DNA of 64,000 nt from Microbacterium maritypicum. Its GTDB lineage: Bacteria > Actinomycetota > Actinomycetes > Actinomycetales > Microbacteriaceae. Below, piece by piece: positions 43,669 to 52,416 of this stretch. The notes under the pieces are model-generated. The model searched no databases. It was not told the DNA's origin and was given only the letters and a program-made list of their open reading frames with translations. Made by a program: the position numbers and the translations under genes. Position 1 is the first letter of the stretch. Every line of letters begins with the position of its first letter. The DNA lies in NCBI RefSeq assembly GCF_041529975.1, contig NZ_CP168030.1, positions 3,831,530 to 3,895,529 on the forward strand, written 5' to 3'.

Positions 43669-45432
43669 ATGGCCGACGATGACGTGCAGTCCTCCCCCGC
43701 ACCCGATACCTCCCGCCGAGGCTTCTTCAAGATCGGCGGGGCGGCCCTCGCCGGCGCGGTCGTCGGTGGCGCGGGTGGCGCTGCCATCGGAGCATCCGTC
43801 GCGGCGGGCGCGCGCGACGGCTTCGCCGACGATCCGGACCCGTACGCCGCGCTGACCCCGCGCAGTGAGCCGGGGTTCGACCACGTCGTGGTCGTGATGG
43901 GCGAGAACCGTTCGTTCGACAATCTCCTCGGGTATCTCTACTCGAAGGAGAACCTGCCGGCGGGTGAGAAGTTCGAGGGCCTGGCATTCGGCACGCACAG
44001 CAACAAGGCGTCCGACGGCACCGTGGTCGAGGCGCACGTCTACGAGGGCGAGACCGATCGCATCATGAGTCACCCCGATCCCGATCCGGGTGAGGAGTAT
44101 CCGCACGTCAACACCCAGATCTTCGGAACGGTGGATCCGAAGTCGAATGCCGAGCTCTTCGTCGACCAGATGGAGGCGCCCTACAACGCCCCGACGAACG
44201 GCGAGAAGGCCTCGATGTCGGGGTTCCTCCAGGACTACATCATCAACTTCCGTCGGCTGCGCAAGGGCAAGGAGCCGAGCGTCGACGAGGCGAAGCACAT
44301 CATGGGCTCCTTCTCTCCCGCGATGCTGCCGGTGCTGTCGACGCTCGCCGCCGAGTTCGCGGTGTTCGACCACTGGTACGCCGGCGTCCCGTCGCAGACG
44401 TTCTGCAATCGCTCCTTCTTCCACGCCTCGACGTCGCACGGCTTCGTGACGAACCAGGCCGGCGGCGGCTACGACAAGTGGATCGATGCACCGGCCGCCC
44501 CGACGGTGTTCAACCGGCTCGAGGAGAAGAAGCTCGACTGGAAGATCTACATCGACAAGCTCCAGCTCGTCTCCTTCACCGGCATGCTGCATGCCCCGGT
44601 GCTGGAGAAGTACTGGCGCACGGACCACTTCGGCACGATGGAGGACTTCTACGCCGATGTGAAGGACGGCAAGCTCCCCGCGTATGCCTTCATCGAGCCG
44701 CGGATGGTCTACGACCACAACGACTTCCACCCGCCGTTCGGCTCACCCCGGGAGGGCTTCGTCGAGGGCGAGGAGGTGTTCGACAGCGCGATCTCCGACG
44801 TGCGCGCCGGTGATCTGCTGATCCACGACATCTACGAGGCGGTGCGCATGAGCGCCTCGCCGACGGGATCGAACGCGGTCAACACCCTGCTGCTGATCAC
44901 TTTCGACGAACACGGCGGATGCTATGACCACGTGCCGCCGCCCGCGGCGACGAAGCCGACGAAAGACACCGGAGCGGGCGAGATGGGGTTCACCTTCGAT
45001 CGACTCGGATGCCGCGTCCCGGCCATCGCGGTGTCGGCGTACACGAAGCGCGGCACCATCGTCCACGACGAGATGCACCACGGCTCGGTCACGGCGACGC
45101 TCTCGCGTCTGCACGGTCTGAAGCCGCTCAACGACCGCGACGCCTCGGCCAACACCCTGTTCAACGTCGTGAATCTGGATCAGCCCCGGCATCCGGCCGA
45201 CTGGCCGACGACGAAGCCCTCGTACACGCCGCCGAATCCGGAGGAAGCGGTGCCGCAACCTGATGTGAAGGAGCACCTCAAGCCGCTGACGCCCCCGGCA
45301 CGCGGGCTGCTCGGGCTGCTTCTGGCCCGGTACGGCAAACCCGGCGAGAAGGAGCCGGAGACCTTCGCCGACGCGTACAAGCTGCTCCACGAGCACGGCG
45401 AGGAGCTGTTCGGCCCGGCGAAGGGCAGCTGA
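43669..45432 (+). CDS. Tat-exported phosphoesterase (phospholipase C/acid phosphatase family)
   Basis: The 587-residue product has a Tat signal with SRRGFFK (Arg16, Arg17) followed by an Ala/Gly-rich core, so it should be exported folded. The phosphoesterase family core has VVVVMGENRSFDNLLGYL near residue 80, GVPSQTFCNRSFFHASTSHG near 245, and FDEHGGCYDHVPPP near 415, matching PF04185-type enzymes such as PLC and AcpA. It lies alone between the importer cluster and a surface-protein gene. Substrate preference (phospholipid or soluble ester) cannot be told. It has no wall or lipid anchor. Confidence 0.92.
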   Translation: MADDDVQSSPAPDTSRRGFFKIGGAALAGAVVGGAGGAAIGASVAAGARDGFADDPDPYAALTPRSEPGFDHVVVVMGENRSFDNLLGYLYSKENLPAGEKFEGLAFGTHSNKASDGTVVEAHVYEGETDRIMSHPDPDPGEEYPHVNTQIFGTVDPKSNAELFVDQMEAPYNAPTNGEKASMSGFLQDYIINFRRLRKGKEPSVDEAKHIMGSFSPAMLPVLSTLAAEFAVFDHWYAGVPSQTFCNRSFFHASTSHGFVTNQAGGGYDKWIDAPAAPTVFNRLEEKKLDWKIYIDKLQLVSFTGMLHAPVLEKYWRTDHFGTMEDFYADVKDGKLPAYAFIEPRMVYDHNDFHPPFGSPREGFVEGEEVFDSAISDVRAGDLLIHDIYEAVRMSASPTGSNAVNTLLLITFDEHGGCYDHVPPPAATKPTKDTGAGEMGFTFDRLGCRVPAIAVSAYTKRGTIVHDEMHHGSVTATLSRLHGLKPLNDRDASANTLFNVVNLDQPRHPADWPTTKPSYTPPNPEEAVPQPDVKEHLKPLTPPARGLLGLLLARYGKPGEKEPETFADAYKLLHEHGEELFGPAKGS

Positions 45433-45497
45433 CCGAGGTCGCAGTCTTCGCCCGCGGTCGCACGATTCCCGGGGGACTGTGCGACGCGGGTGCGACT

Positions 45498-45524
45498 CTC
45501 CGCCCGGGCTACTTCCGGGCGGAG
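45498..45524. terminator. Bidirectional terminator overlapping a stop codon
   Basis: CTCCGCCCGG (45498-45507) pairs perfectly with CCGGGCGGAG (45515-45524) around a 7-nt loop. It overlaps the last codons of the minus-strand surface protein, whose stop is 45509-45511, and lies 66 nt after the phosphoesterase stop. Confidence 0.65.
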
Positions 45525-47464
45525 CGCCGGCGGCCGAGGATCAGGAGCGTCGCGCCGAGCACGAGAACGGCAGCACCGCCTGCGGCCCAGGCGAGCGTCT
45601 CGGGACCGAGTCCCGTCGCGGGAAGCGGGTCGGTCCCGTTGCCCCCACTGGTCGGCGGAGTGCTCGGATCCGGCGGGTCGGTCGGGTCCGGTGGCACGAC
45701 GACGGCATCGGCGGCGAGCGTGAAGTCCTGCTCGGCGATCACGTCTCCGGCGGCGGTGATCACGACCGTGCGCGTCGCCGAGCCGACGACGCTCGTGCCC
45801 GTCGGGGGAACCACCGTGAGGGTGTAGGTGCCGGGCGGCAGGGCGCCGAGCCCGAACGTGCCGTCCGCGTCGGACGTGAGCTGCTGCGGCGCGCCCGGTC
45901 CGGTGAGTGTCACCACCACGCCCGCGACGGGGGCGCCGTCGTCGTCGCGCACGGTGCCGTCGATCGCGCCGAGGCGCGCCAGCTCGAAGTCCACGTTCGC
46001 CACGTCGACCGCGGCCACCTGCTCGTTCCGCGTGACGGGAGACGTCGCGGTGAATCCTGCGGGCGTCGTCATCGTGATCGTGTAGTCACCGGCAGCGAGT
46101 CGGGGGAACGAGTACGCCCCTGACGCGTCCGTCACGCGCGTGAGGGTCGCCCCTCCAGGAGCGATCGCGGTCACGGTCACGCCGGCCACACCCGTGCCGT
46201 TGGCACGCACCGCGCCGCGCAGGTCGGCGTTCTCGGCGACCACGAAGTCCACGTCCGTGATCGGCACCTCGCTGCCCGCTGGAACGGTGACCGGCGGCGG
46301 CTGAGTGGCCACGGTGTAGCCGGTCGGGGTCGTGATCGTCACGGGATGCGTCCCGACCGAGACCTGGTCGAACAGGTAGTTCCCGTCGGCGTCCGTCGTG
46401 GTGGTCTGTCCGTCGATCGTCACGGTCGCACCGGGGATGGGGGCGCCGGTGGTATCGGTCACGGTTCCGGAGACCGCGACGGGCACGATGTCGCGCAGCC
46501 CGAAGTCGGCGACGGCGTCCCCGCCGCTGAGGTTCACGGCGACCGTGGTCGGCCCGGTCGAGATCTTGCCCGCAGGCGGGGTCACGCGCACGGTGTAACC
46601 GTCAGCGGCGACGAACCCGGGGAACGAGTACGTGCCGTCTGCCGCGGTCGTCGTGGTCCCCACGACTGTGCCGTTCGCGTCCGTCAGTGTGAGAGTGACG
46701 CCGGGCGTCGGCGCCCCCGTGTCGGTGACAGTGCCCGTGATGTCCTGCGCGATCGACGCGAACCAGGTCTGGTACACGGGAAGGCCCGAGCGACGGGTGA
46801 AGATCAGGCTGAGAGAGCTGATCGGGGTGCTCGGCTCGAACCAAGCCGCCGAGCCGCTGGTGTCCGCGGCCGCCGCGTTGCCGGTGAGGGTGAGAGTCGT
46901 CGCATCCCAACTCGGCACATCATCGGCCGCACCGGTGCACGACGGCTTGCCGACGATTCCTTCCGCGCAGTAGTTGAACCGGTCCCGCAGCCCGATCTCG
47001 GTCGCGTCGAGCACGTGTCCATCGGGGGCGACGGCCTGGATGCGCACCGAGTCCGCGTCGATGTCCCCCACTGCGAAGGCCCATCCCGAGGTCGGGGTCG
47101 GCGTCGCGAAGGAGTACGTCGTGGTCGAGGGGCTCGTGGCGTTGTCGGCCCGGGGGCGCAGGTTCAGGTACGGCTGGTCCCTGCTCGAGCCGTACTTCGC
47201 CCCGATCGCGGTGCCCTCCGAGAGCCAGGTCGAGGCACCGCTGATCACGCCGACCTGTCCGCCGCGCGAATCGCTGGTCACGGTCGCGGTGATGGCGGGC
47301 TTCGCCGCCACCTGCACCGATGTCGTGAATGCCCCGCCGACGCCGACGAGGGGCTGCCAGGTCGCCCAGGAGGCGACGGTCGCGGCCGAAGCCGGGAGGG
47401 CGCCGACGAGCACCGCGATGAGGACGATGGTTCCGGCGATGGTCGCTCTGCGAGAGGCACGCAT
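45509..47464 (-). CDS. LPxTG-anchored surface protein with repeated carboxypeptidase-regulatory-like domains
   Basis: The 651-residue product has a Sec signal peptide (about 1-28), an N-terminal domain of about 210 residues with one Cys pair (FNYCAEGIVGKPSCTGAADD), then about four beta-sandwich repeats of the CarboxypepD_reg or SdrD B type (for example GTVTDTGAPTPGVTLTLTDANGTVV and GTVRDDDGAPVAGVVVTLTGPG). A Pro/Asp/Ser-rich wall-spanning region follows, then LPATG at 614-618, a hydrophobic helix and RRRSARK, a sortase sorting signal. No clear ribosome-binding site precedes ATG 47464; a TATATC box lies 15 bp upstream, so the leader may be very short. Likely an adhesion or matrix protein. Confidence 0.87.
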   Translation of the reverse strand: MRASRRATIAGTIVLIAVLVGALPASAATVASWATWQPLVGVGGAFTTSVQVAAKPAITATVTSDSRGGQVGVISGASTWLSEGTAIGAKYGSSRDQPYLNLRPRADNATSPSTTTYSFATPTPTSGWAFAVGDIDADSVRIQAVAPDGHVLDATEIGLRDRFNYCAEGIVGKPSCTGAADDVPSWDATTLTLTGNAAAADTSGSAAWFEPSTPISSLSLIFTRRSGLPVYQTWFASIAQDITGTVTDTGAPTPGVTLTLTDANGTVVGTTTTAADGTYSFPGFVAADGYTVRVTPPAGKISTGPTTVAVNLSGGDAVADFGLRDIVPVAVSGTVTDTTGAPIPGATVTIDGQTTTTDADGNYLFDQVSVGTHPVTITTPTGYTVATQPPPVTVPAGSEVPITDVDFVVAENADLRGAVRANGTGVAGVTVTAIAPGGATLTRVTDASGAYSFPRLAAGDYTITMTTPAGFTATSPVTRNEQVAAVDVANVDFELARLGAIDGTVRDDDGAPVAGVVVTLTGPGAPQQLTSDADGTFGLGALPPGTYTLTVVPPTGTSVVGSATRTVVITAAGDVIAEQDFTLAADAVVVPPDPTDPPDPSTPPTSGGNGTDPLPATGLGPETLAWAAGGAAVLVLGATLLILGRRRSARK

Positions 47465-47545
47465 GCGGTCAGCGTACTGATATACCGGTGCGGTCCGAAA
47501 GTGAATTCCTCGATACGGGGTGCCGGCCAGCGGGCGCGCGCCGCG

Positions 47546-48601
47546 TCAGACGGCGTCGCCCTGGACGGGTCCTTCCGTGTTGGGCTGCCAGCCGAGCGCC
47601 GGTGCGACGTGCGTCGCGAACGCCTCCAGCACGTGCAGGTTGTACTCCGGGCCGAGCTGGTTCGGGATGGTCAGCAGAAGGGTGTCGGCGGCCATCACGG
47701 CCTCGTCCTGCTTCAGCTGCGCGATGAGCACGTCCGGTTCGGCGGCGTAGGTCTTGCCGAAGGTCGAGCGGAAGCCGTCGATCACACCGATCTGGTCGGC
47801 GTTCTCCTCGCTGCGCAGGCCGAAGTACGCCCGGTCCATGTCGGAGACGAGCGGGAAGACGCTGCGGCTGACCGAGACCCGCGGGCGGCCGGTGTGCCCC
47901 GCCTCCTTGTATGCGGAGCGGAACAGTTCGATCTGCTCCCGCTGCAGCTCGTGGAACGGCTGACCGGTCGCCTCGGTCACGAGGGTGGAACTCATCATGT
48001 TGAGCCCCTTGCGTCCCGTCTCGTCAGCCGTGGCGCGCGAACCCGAGCCCCACCAGATGTGGTCGCGGAGGGTCGGCGATTGCGGCTCGATCGCGAGGTA
48101 CCGACCGGCACCCACCATGCGCGGGTCGCCCGGAGCGAGGCCCTCTCCGTCGATCGCCCGCAGGAACAGGTCGAACTTCTCCCGCGCGAGCACGCTGCCG
48201 CGCTCCGGGTCCTCCTCGTCGACGTAGCCGAACGTCTCATAGCCGCGCAGCGCCGTCTCGGGTGAACCACGGCTCACGCCGAGCGCGATCCTGCCGTCGG
48301 CGATGAAGTCGAGGGCGGCCGCCTCTTCGGCGAACTGGAAGGGGTTCTCGTAGCGCATGTCGATCACACCCGTACCGACTTCGATGCGCTTCGTGCGCGC
48401 GGCCATCGCCGACAGCAGCGGCATCGGGGAGGCGGCCTGACGTGCCCAGTGGTGCACGCGCACCGAGGCACCGTTCACACCGATCTCGTCGGCTCCTTCG
48501 GCGATCTCGATCGTCTGCTTCAACATGTCGCCCGCGGTGCGGGTCGCCGATCCGGGCACGTCCGCGTAGTGACCGAAAGAGAGGAATCCGAAAGCCTTCA
48601 T
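47546..48601 (-). CDS. LLM-class flavin-dependent oxidoreductase
   Basis: Luciferase-like monooxygenases use reduced FMN or F420. The 351-residue product starts KAFGFLSFGHYADV, has RTKRIEVGTGVIDMRYENPFQFAEEAAALDFIADGRIALGVSRGSPE (luciferase-like TIM-barrel core), and ends with LLLTIPNQLGPEYNLHVLEAFATHV. The subgroup cannot be named and the substrate is unknown. It lies downstream of the methyltransferase gene on the same strand with a 28-bp gap, and 81 bp before the surface-protein gene. Confidence 0.88.
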   Translation of the reverse strand: MKAFGFLSFGHYADVPGSATRTAGDMLKQTIEIAEGADEIGVNGASVRVHHWARQAASPMPLLSAMAARTKRIEVGTGVIDMRYENPFQFAEEAAALDFIADGRIALGVSRGSPETALRGYETFGYVDEEDPERGSVLAREKFDLFLRAIDGEGLAPGDPRMVGAGRYLAIEPQSPTLRDHIWWGSGSRATADETGRKGLNMMSSTLVTEATGQPFHELQREQIELFRSAYKEAGHTGRPRVSVSRSVFPLVSDMDRAYFGLRSEENADQIGVIDGFRSTFGKTYAAEPDVLIAQLKQDEAVMAADTLLLTIPNQLGPEYNLHVLEAFATHVAPALGWQPNTEGPVQGDAV

Positions 48602-48629
48602 GATCTATTCCAACGCATGAATGTGAGGA

Positions 48630-50141
48630 CTATTCCCCCGGCAGCAGGATGCCGTCGAGGATGAGGGAGCGGATGCGGGGCTCGAGGTCGGCCCACAGGT
48701 CGGCGAGCGGCACCTCGAAGAGGTCCGCCAGCGCGGCCGCGATCTGCACCACGGTGAGCTCGCCGTCACAGGCGCCGACGAAACCGGCGAGAGCCGGGTC
48801 GACAGAGATCGTGCGACCGAAGCCGCCGCCCTGACGCAGCTCGATCACGCTCGGGTCGTCGTCACCCGGCATCAGATGCCGCGCCTCGGTGACGTCGGCA
48901 GCGACCACCAGGGTGGCCGGCAGCCCTTCGGCGAGCACATCCTGCGCCGCGAGGCCAGTCGCCAAGGCGGCCCCGACGTTCGCGACGGGCTGGGCGATGC
49001 GCTCAGTGCGCCGCAGTGGTTCGCCAAGGCGGCCCCGACGCATCAGCACGTAGCCGAAGCCGATCGAGGTCACTCCACGGGCGGCGAAGTCGTCGAGCCA
49101 TGCGGTCAGCAGCGGCGTGAAACCGGGGTCGCGCGGCGTGGTCCCCCCATCGCGGATCCACAGTTCCGCGTAGCCCAGAGGCGAGAGTTCCTCCCGCTCG
49201 ATCACCCACAGGTCGAGCTCGGCCGGCACCCAGGCTTCGAGACGTGCGAGCCCGGTGATCGCGGCCTTCGACTCCCAGTTGCCGAGCAGCTGCGCGATGC
49301 CGTTCCGGGTCAGGTGGGCAGGGGCGCTGCGGATGAACTGCTCCACCAGCGCATCTCCCACGAGTCCGCCGTCACGGTATTCGTATGCGGGCACTCCCTC
49401 GACGCGCGGGGTGATCACGAACGGAGGATTCGAGACGATCAGGTCGAACGCCTCCCCCGCCACCGGCTCGAACATGCTGCCGTGGCGGAACTCGATGTTC
49501 GTCACCCCGTTGAGGTGGGCGTTGATTTCGGCGAACGCGAGGGCACGGGTCGAGATGTCGGTCGCGACGACCGTGCCGGCGCGTCGTGCGACGAGGAGCG
49601 CCTGGATGCCGCATCCGGTGCCCAGGTCGAGCGCGCGCTCCACTTCGATCGGGACGATGGTCTCGGCGAGCGTGCGCGATGCCCCGCCGACACCGAGCAC
49701 GTGGTCGGCGGGCAACGGGGCGTCGAGGGCGACCTCATCGAGATCGCTCGCGATCCACCATTCCCCCACCCCGTCGGCGTCGACGAACGACTGCGGCCGC
49801 AGCAGGGCCGTCGGCGTCACCGTGTCGGCGTCCGCCTCGGCGAGACCGAGCGCCACGAGTCCGTCCACTCCGAGCCGCGGCAGCGCGTCGATGACGTGGG
49901 CACGCGGCTGTGGCATTCCGAGCACGAGCAGACGCCCGAGCGTGGCGAGCGTTCCGGAGTCACCGTCGATGGACCGCAGGATCGGCTCCCGCATCCCGCG
50001 GGCGAGTGCGTCATCCGCCTCCTCACCCCACAGGCGCCGCAGCGGCTCGGAGCGGAGGTCCGCAGCGTCGAGATCCGCGGCGAGCGCGGCCGTGCGGAGA
50101 GGGTCGGGGACCGGTGCGGGGGTGTCGGACACGGCCGTCAC
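48630..50141 (-). CDS. SAM-dependent methyltransferase with NPPF motif (DUF7059-like N-terminus)
   Basis: The 503-residue product has an N-terminal winged-helix-like region (about 1-140), a Rossmann methyltransferase domain with ALDLGTGCGIQALLVARRAGTVVATDIS (motif I) and SNPPFVITPRVEG, the NPPY/F motif that methylates an amide or exocyclic amine, and a C-terminal domain. This matches proteins of the PrmC/RsmC superfamily common in actinobacteria; the target (protein Gln, rRNA or tRNA) is not determined. It begins at GTG 50141; a GTG at 50132 is possible. It is divergent from a DUF6049 gene. Confidence 0.83.
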   Translation of the reverse strand: MTAVSDTPAPVPDPLRTAALAADLDAADLRSEPLRRLWGEEADDALARGMREPILRSIDGDSGTLATLGRLLVLGMPQPRAHVIDALPRLGVDGLVALGLAEADADTVTPTALLRPQSFVDADGVGEWWIASDLDEVALDAPLPADHVLGVGGASRTLAETIVPIEVERALDLGTGCGIQALLVARRAGTVVATDISTRALAFAEINAHLNGVTNIEFRHGSMFEPVAGEAFDLIVSNPPFVITPRVEGVPAYEYRDGGLVGDALVEQFIRSAPAHLTRNGIAQLLGNWESKAAITGLARLEAWVPAELDLWVIEREELSPLGYAELWIRDGGTTPRDPGFTPLLTAWLDDFAARGVTSIGFGYVLMRRGRLGEPLRRTERIAQPVANVGAALATGLAAQDVLAEGLPATLVVAADVTEARHLMPGDDDPSVIELRQGGGFGRTISVDPALAGFVGACDGELTVVQIAAALADLFEVPLADLWADLEPRIRSLILDGILLPGE

Positions 50142-50238
50142 TCTACGCGTCTTCAGGGTTCTCTTTCGCAGAGCCTCCTAGAATCACTAGGTCAGTACTC
50201 ACGAGCAGCCTCTTCCCGGGCGTTCGAGGAAGACCTTC

Positions 50239-52416
50239 ATGACCGCGATCACCCCCGACATCGGCCTCCGTGCGCGCCTGCGACGGCTCGCAGGAGCGAC
50301 CGCTGTTCTCGCGATCGCCGTGAGCGGCTGTGCGTTCGTCGCGCCGAGCGCCGCGGTCGCCGCCGATCAGGCGCAATCCGACGACGAAAAGAGCGTCGAG
50401 CTGCATGTCTCGGCCGGTCTTCGCGGGCTCGTCGCACCGGGGTCGTCCACGTCGGCGATCGTCACCGTGGAGAACGGCGCCGACGCCGCACTCACCACGG
50501 GTCAGGTCGAGGTCGAACTCAATCGCACCCCGCTCACCGATGCTGCGGCCGTCTCCACCTGGCTCGACGACGGCGAGGCGACAGGTGCCTTCGCCCCCAT
50601 CGGCGCCGAAGACACCGACCCGATCGATGGCGGTGCGTCGGCGACGACCACGATCTTCGTGTCCGAGGCGACCCTGGGCAACCTCGCGCCCGGCGTCTAC
50701 CCGCTGCGCGCGGAACTCACGGCCTCGACCGGCGATGCCGCAGACGCCGAGGCCGTGGATGCGACCGCGACGAGTGTGCTGGTGATCGCCGCCCCCCAGA
50801 CCGCGCAGGTCGGGGTGCTCGTTCCCGTCACGGCGACGCCCGAAGGCGGCGCACTGCTGACGGCCGCCGAGCTCTCGGAACTCACTGCTCCCGACGGGGC
50901 CCTGACCGCACAGCTCGACGGCGTCGCCGGGACGACCGCCGTGCTGGCCATCGACCCGTCCATCCCCGCCGCGATCCGGGCGCTCGGCACCGCCGCCCCG
51001 GAGACCGCCCGCGACTGGCTGACACGACTCGACAACCTCCCGAACGCGCGTTTCGCGCTGCAGTTCGGTGATGCGGATGCGACGGCGCAGGCGCAGGCGG
51101 GTCTGCCTGAGCTGCTGCAGCCCCGGGCTCTCACCCCATTGCTCGATCCCGCGAACTTCCCGGGAGTCCCGGCAACGGCCGCACCAACCGACGCGCCTGA
51201 TGCGACACCCGGTCCGACCCCGAGTGCCACGGAGTCTCCGGCACTCCCCAGCGATGACGAACTCACGGCGATCGACGGCGCTCTGCCTCACATCCTGTGG
51301 CCGCAGACCCCCACTTCCGCCGACCTGACCGCCTTCGCCGGCTACGTGGGCGCAGACACCACGACGATCGTCTCCTCGACGGCGGTCGGCGGACAGAGCA
51401 CGGCTCATGCGACAGCCGGCGGCAACGACCTCCTGGTCACGGACGCCGCGACCTCCGACGTGCTCTCGCGGGTGGCGGCGGCGCGGAATCCCGCCGACCG
51501 TCAGCGACTTGTCGCCGAGGCGGCCGCCCTCCTCCAGCTGGCACAGCGTGCCGCCCCCACCGCTCCCCTGCTCATCGGCCTGGACCGGGACGAGAACCGC
51601 TCCTCCGACGCGCTGCGCGACGCGATCACCGCCGCCGACTCGGCCGGGTTCGAGCTCGCGACGCTCCGGGCAGCGGCGCCCGTTCCGGTCACGGTCACCG
51701 GGGAACCGGATGCTGCGCGATCCGCCGCCGTGACGACACTCCTCGCCGATGAGTCTCGGCTCACCGCGTTCTCGTCGATCCTCGCCGACCCCCAGGTGCT
51801 GCTCAGCCCCGAACGCATCCGGATCCTGCGCACGCTGTCGGTCGGAACATCGGCCGCCGCGTTCGCCGAGGGTTTCGCGGATCATCAAGCACAGACGAGC
51901 GCCACGCTCGACGCGGTCAACATCCCCCCGTCCAGCACGATCCAGCTGCTCACGGCGAACGCCGATCTGCCGATCGCGGTGCGCAACGACCTTCCGTGGC
52001 CTGTGACGGTCCAGCTCTTCGTCTCGCCGACGGATCCGCGTCTCGAGGTCAGGTCCCCGGACGAGACGATCGTGCAGGCTCAGTCCACGACCCGCATCAA
52101 GGTGCCCGTGTCGGCTCGAGTGGGCAGCGGCGAGGTCGACCTCCGACTCAGTCTCTACAGCCCCACGGGCGTGCAGATCCAGGGCGATCAGACGCTCAGG
52201 GTCGCTGTACGTGCGGAGTGGGAGACGATCGGACTCGTCGTCCTCGGCGGCATCATCGTGCTGCTGATCGCGCTCGGTGTGATCCGCACCGTGCGTCGCA
52301 AGCGCCGTGAGGCAGCCGAGGAGTCCGCCGTCGAAGCGCAGATCGAAGCCCTGGAGGAAGAGGAAGCCGTGGAAGCCCGACCGGATGCCGCCACGACAGA
52401 AGACACGCGTGAGTAG
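50239..52416 (+). CDS. DUF6049 family membrane-anchored protein next to murJ
   Basis: The 725-residue product has a signal sequence (about residues 1-41, with a Cys in AVSGCAFVAPSAAVAA that is probably not a lipobox), a large extracytoplasmic region of beta-sandwich and helical parts, then one transmembrane helix (about 671-693: TIGLVVLGGIIVLLIALGVI) and a basic, Glu-rich cytoplasmic tail. Proteins of this kind lie directly upstream of murJ in many actinobacteria, as here with an 8-nt overlap. A role in cell-wall lipid II export or division is inferred from that linkage. ATG 50239 is followed by a normal signal sequence. Confidence 0.85.
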   Translation: MTAITPDIGLRARLRRLAGATAVLAIAVSGCAFVAPSAAVAADQAQSDDEKSVELHVSAGLRGLVAPGSSTSAIVTVENGADAALTTGQVEVELNRTPLTDAAAVSTWLDDGEATGAFAPIGAEDTDPIDGGASATTTIFVSEATLGNLAPGVYPLRAELTASTGDAADAEAVDATATSVLVIAAPQTAQVGVLVPVTATPEGGALLTAAELSELTAPDGALTAQLDGVAGTTAVLAIDPSIPAAIRALGTAAPETARDWLTRLDNLPNARFALQFGDADATAQAQAGLPELLQPRALTPLLDPANFPGVPATAAPTDAPDATPGPTPSATESPALPSDDELTAIDGALPHILWPQTPTSADLTAFAGYVGADTTTIVSSTAVGGQSTAHATAGGNDLLVTDAATSDVLSRVAAARNPADRQRLVAEAAALLQLAQRAAPTAPLLIGLDRDENRSSDALRDAITAADSAGFELATLRAAAPVPVTVTGEPDAARSAAVTTLLADESRLTAFSSILADPQVLLSPERIRILRTLSVGTSAAAFAEGFADHQAQTSATLDAVNIPPSSTIQLLTANADLPIAVRNDLPWPVTVQLFVSPTDPRLEVRSPDETIVQAQSTTRIKVPVSARVGSGEVDLRLSLYSPTGVQIQGDQTLRVAVRAEWETIGLVVLGGIIVLLIALGVIRTVRRKRREAAEESAVEAQIEALEEEEAVEARPDAATTEDTRE

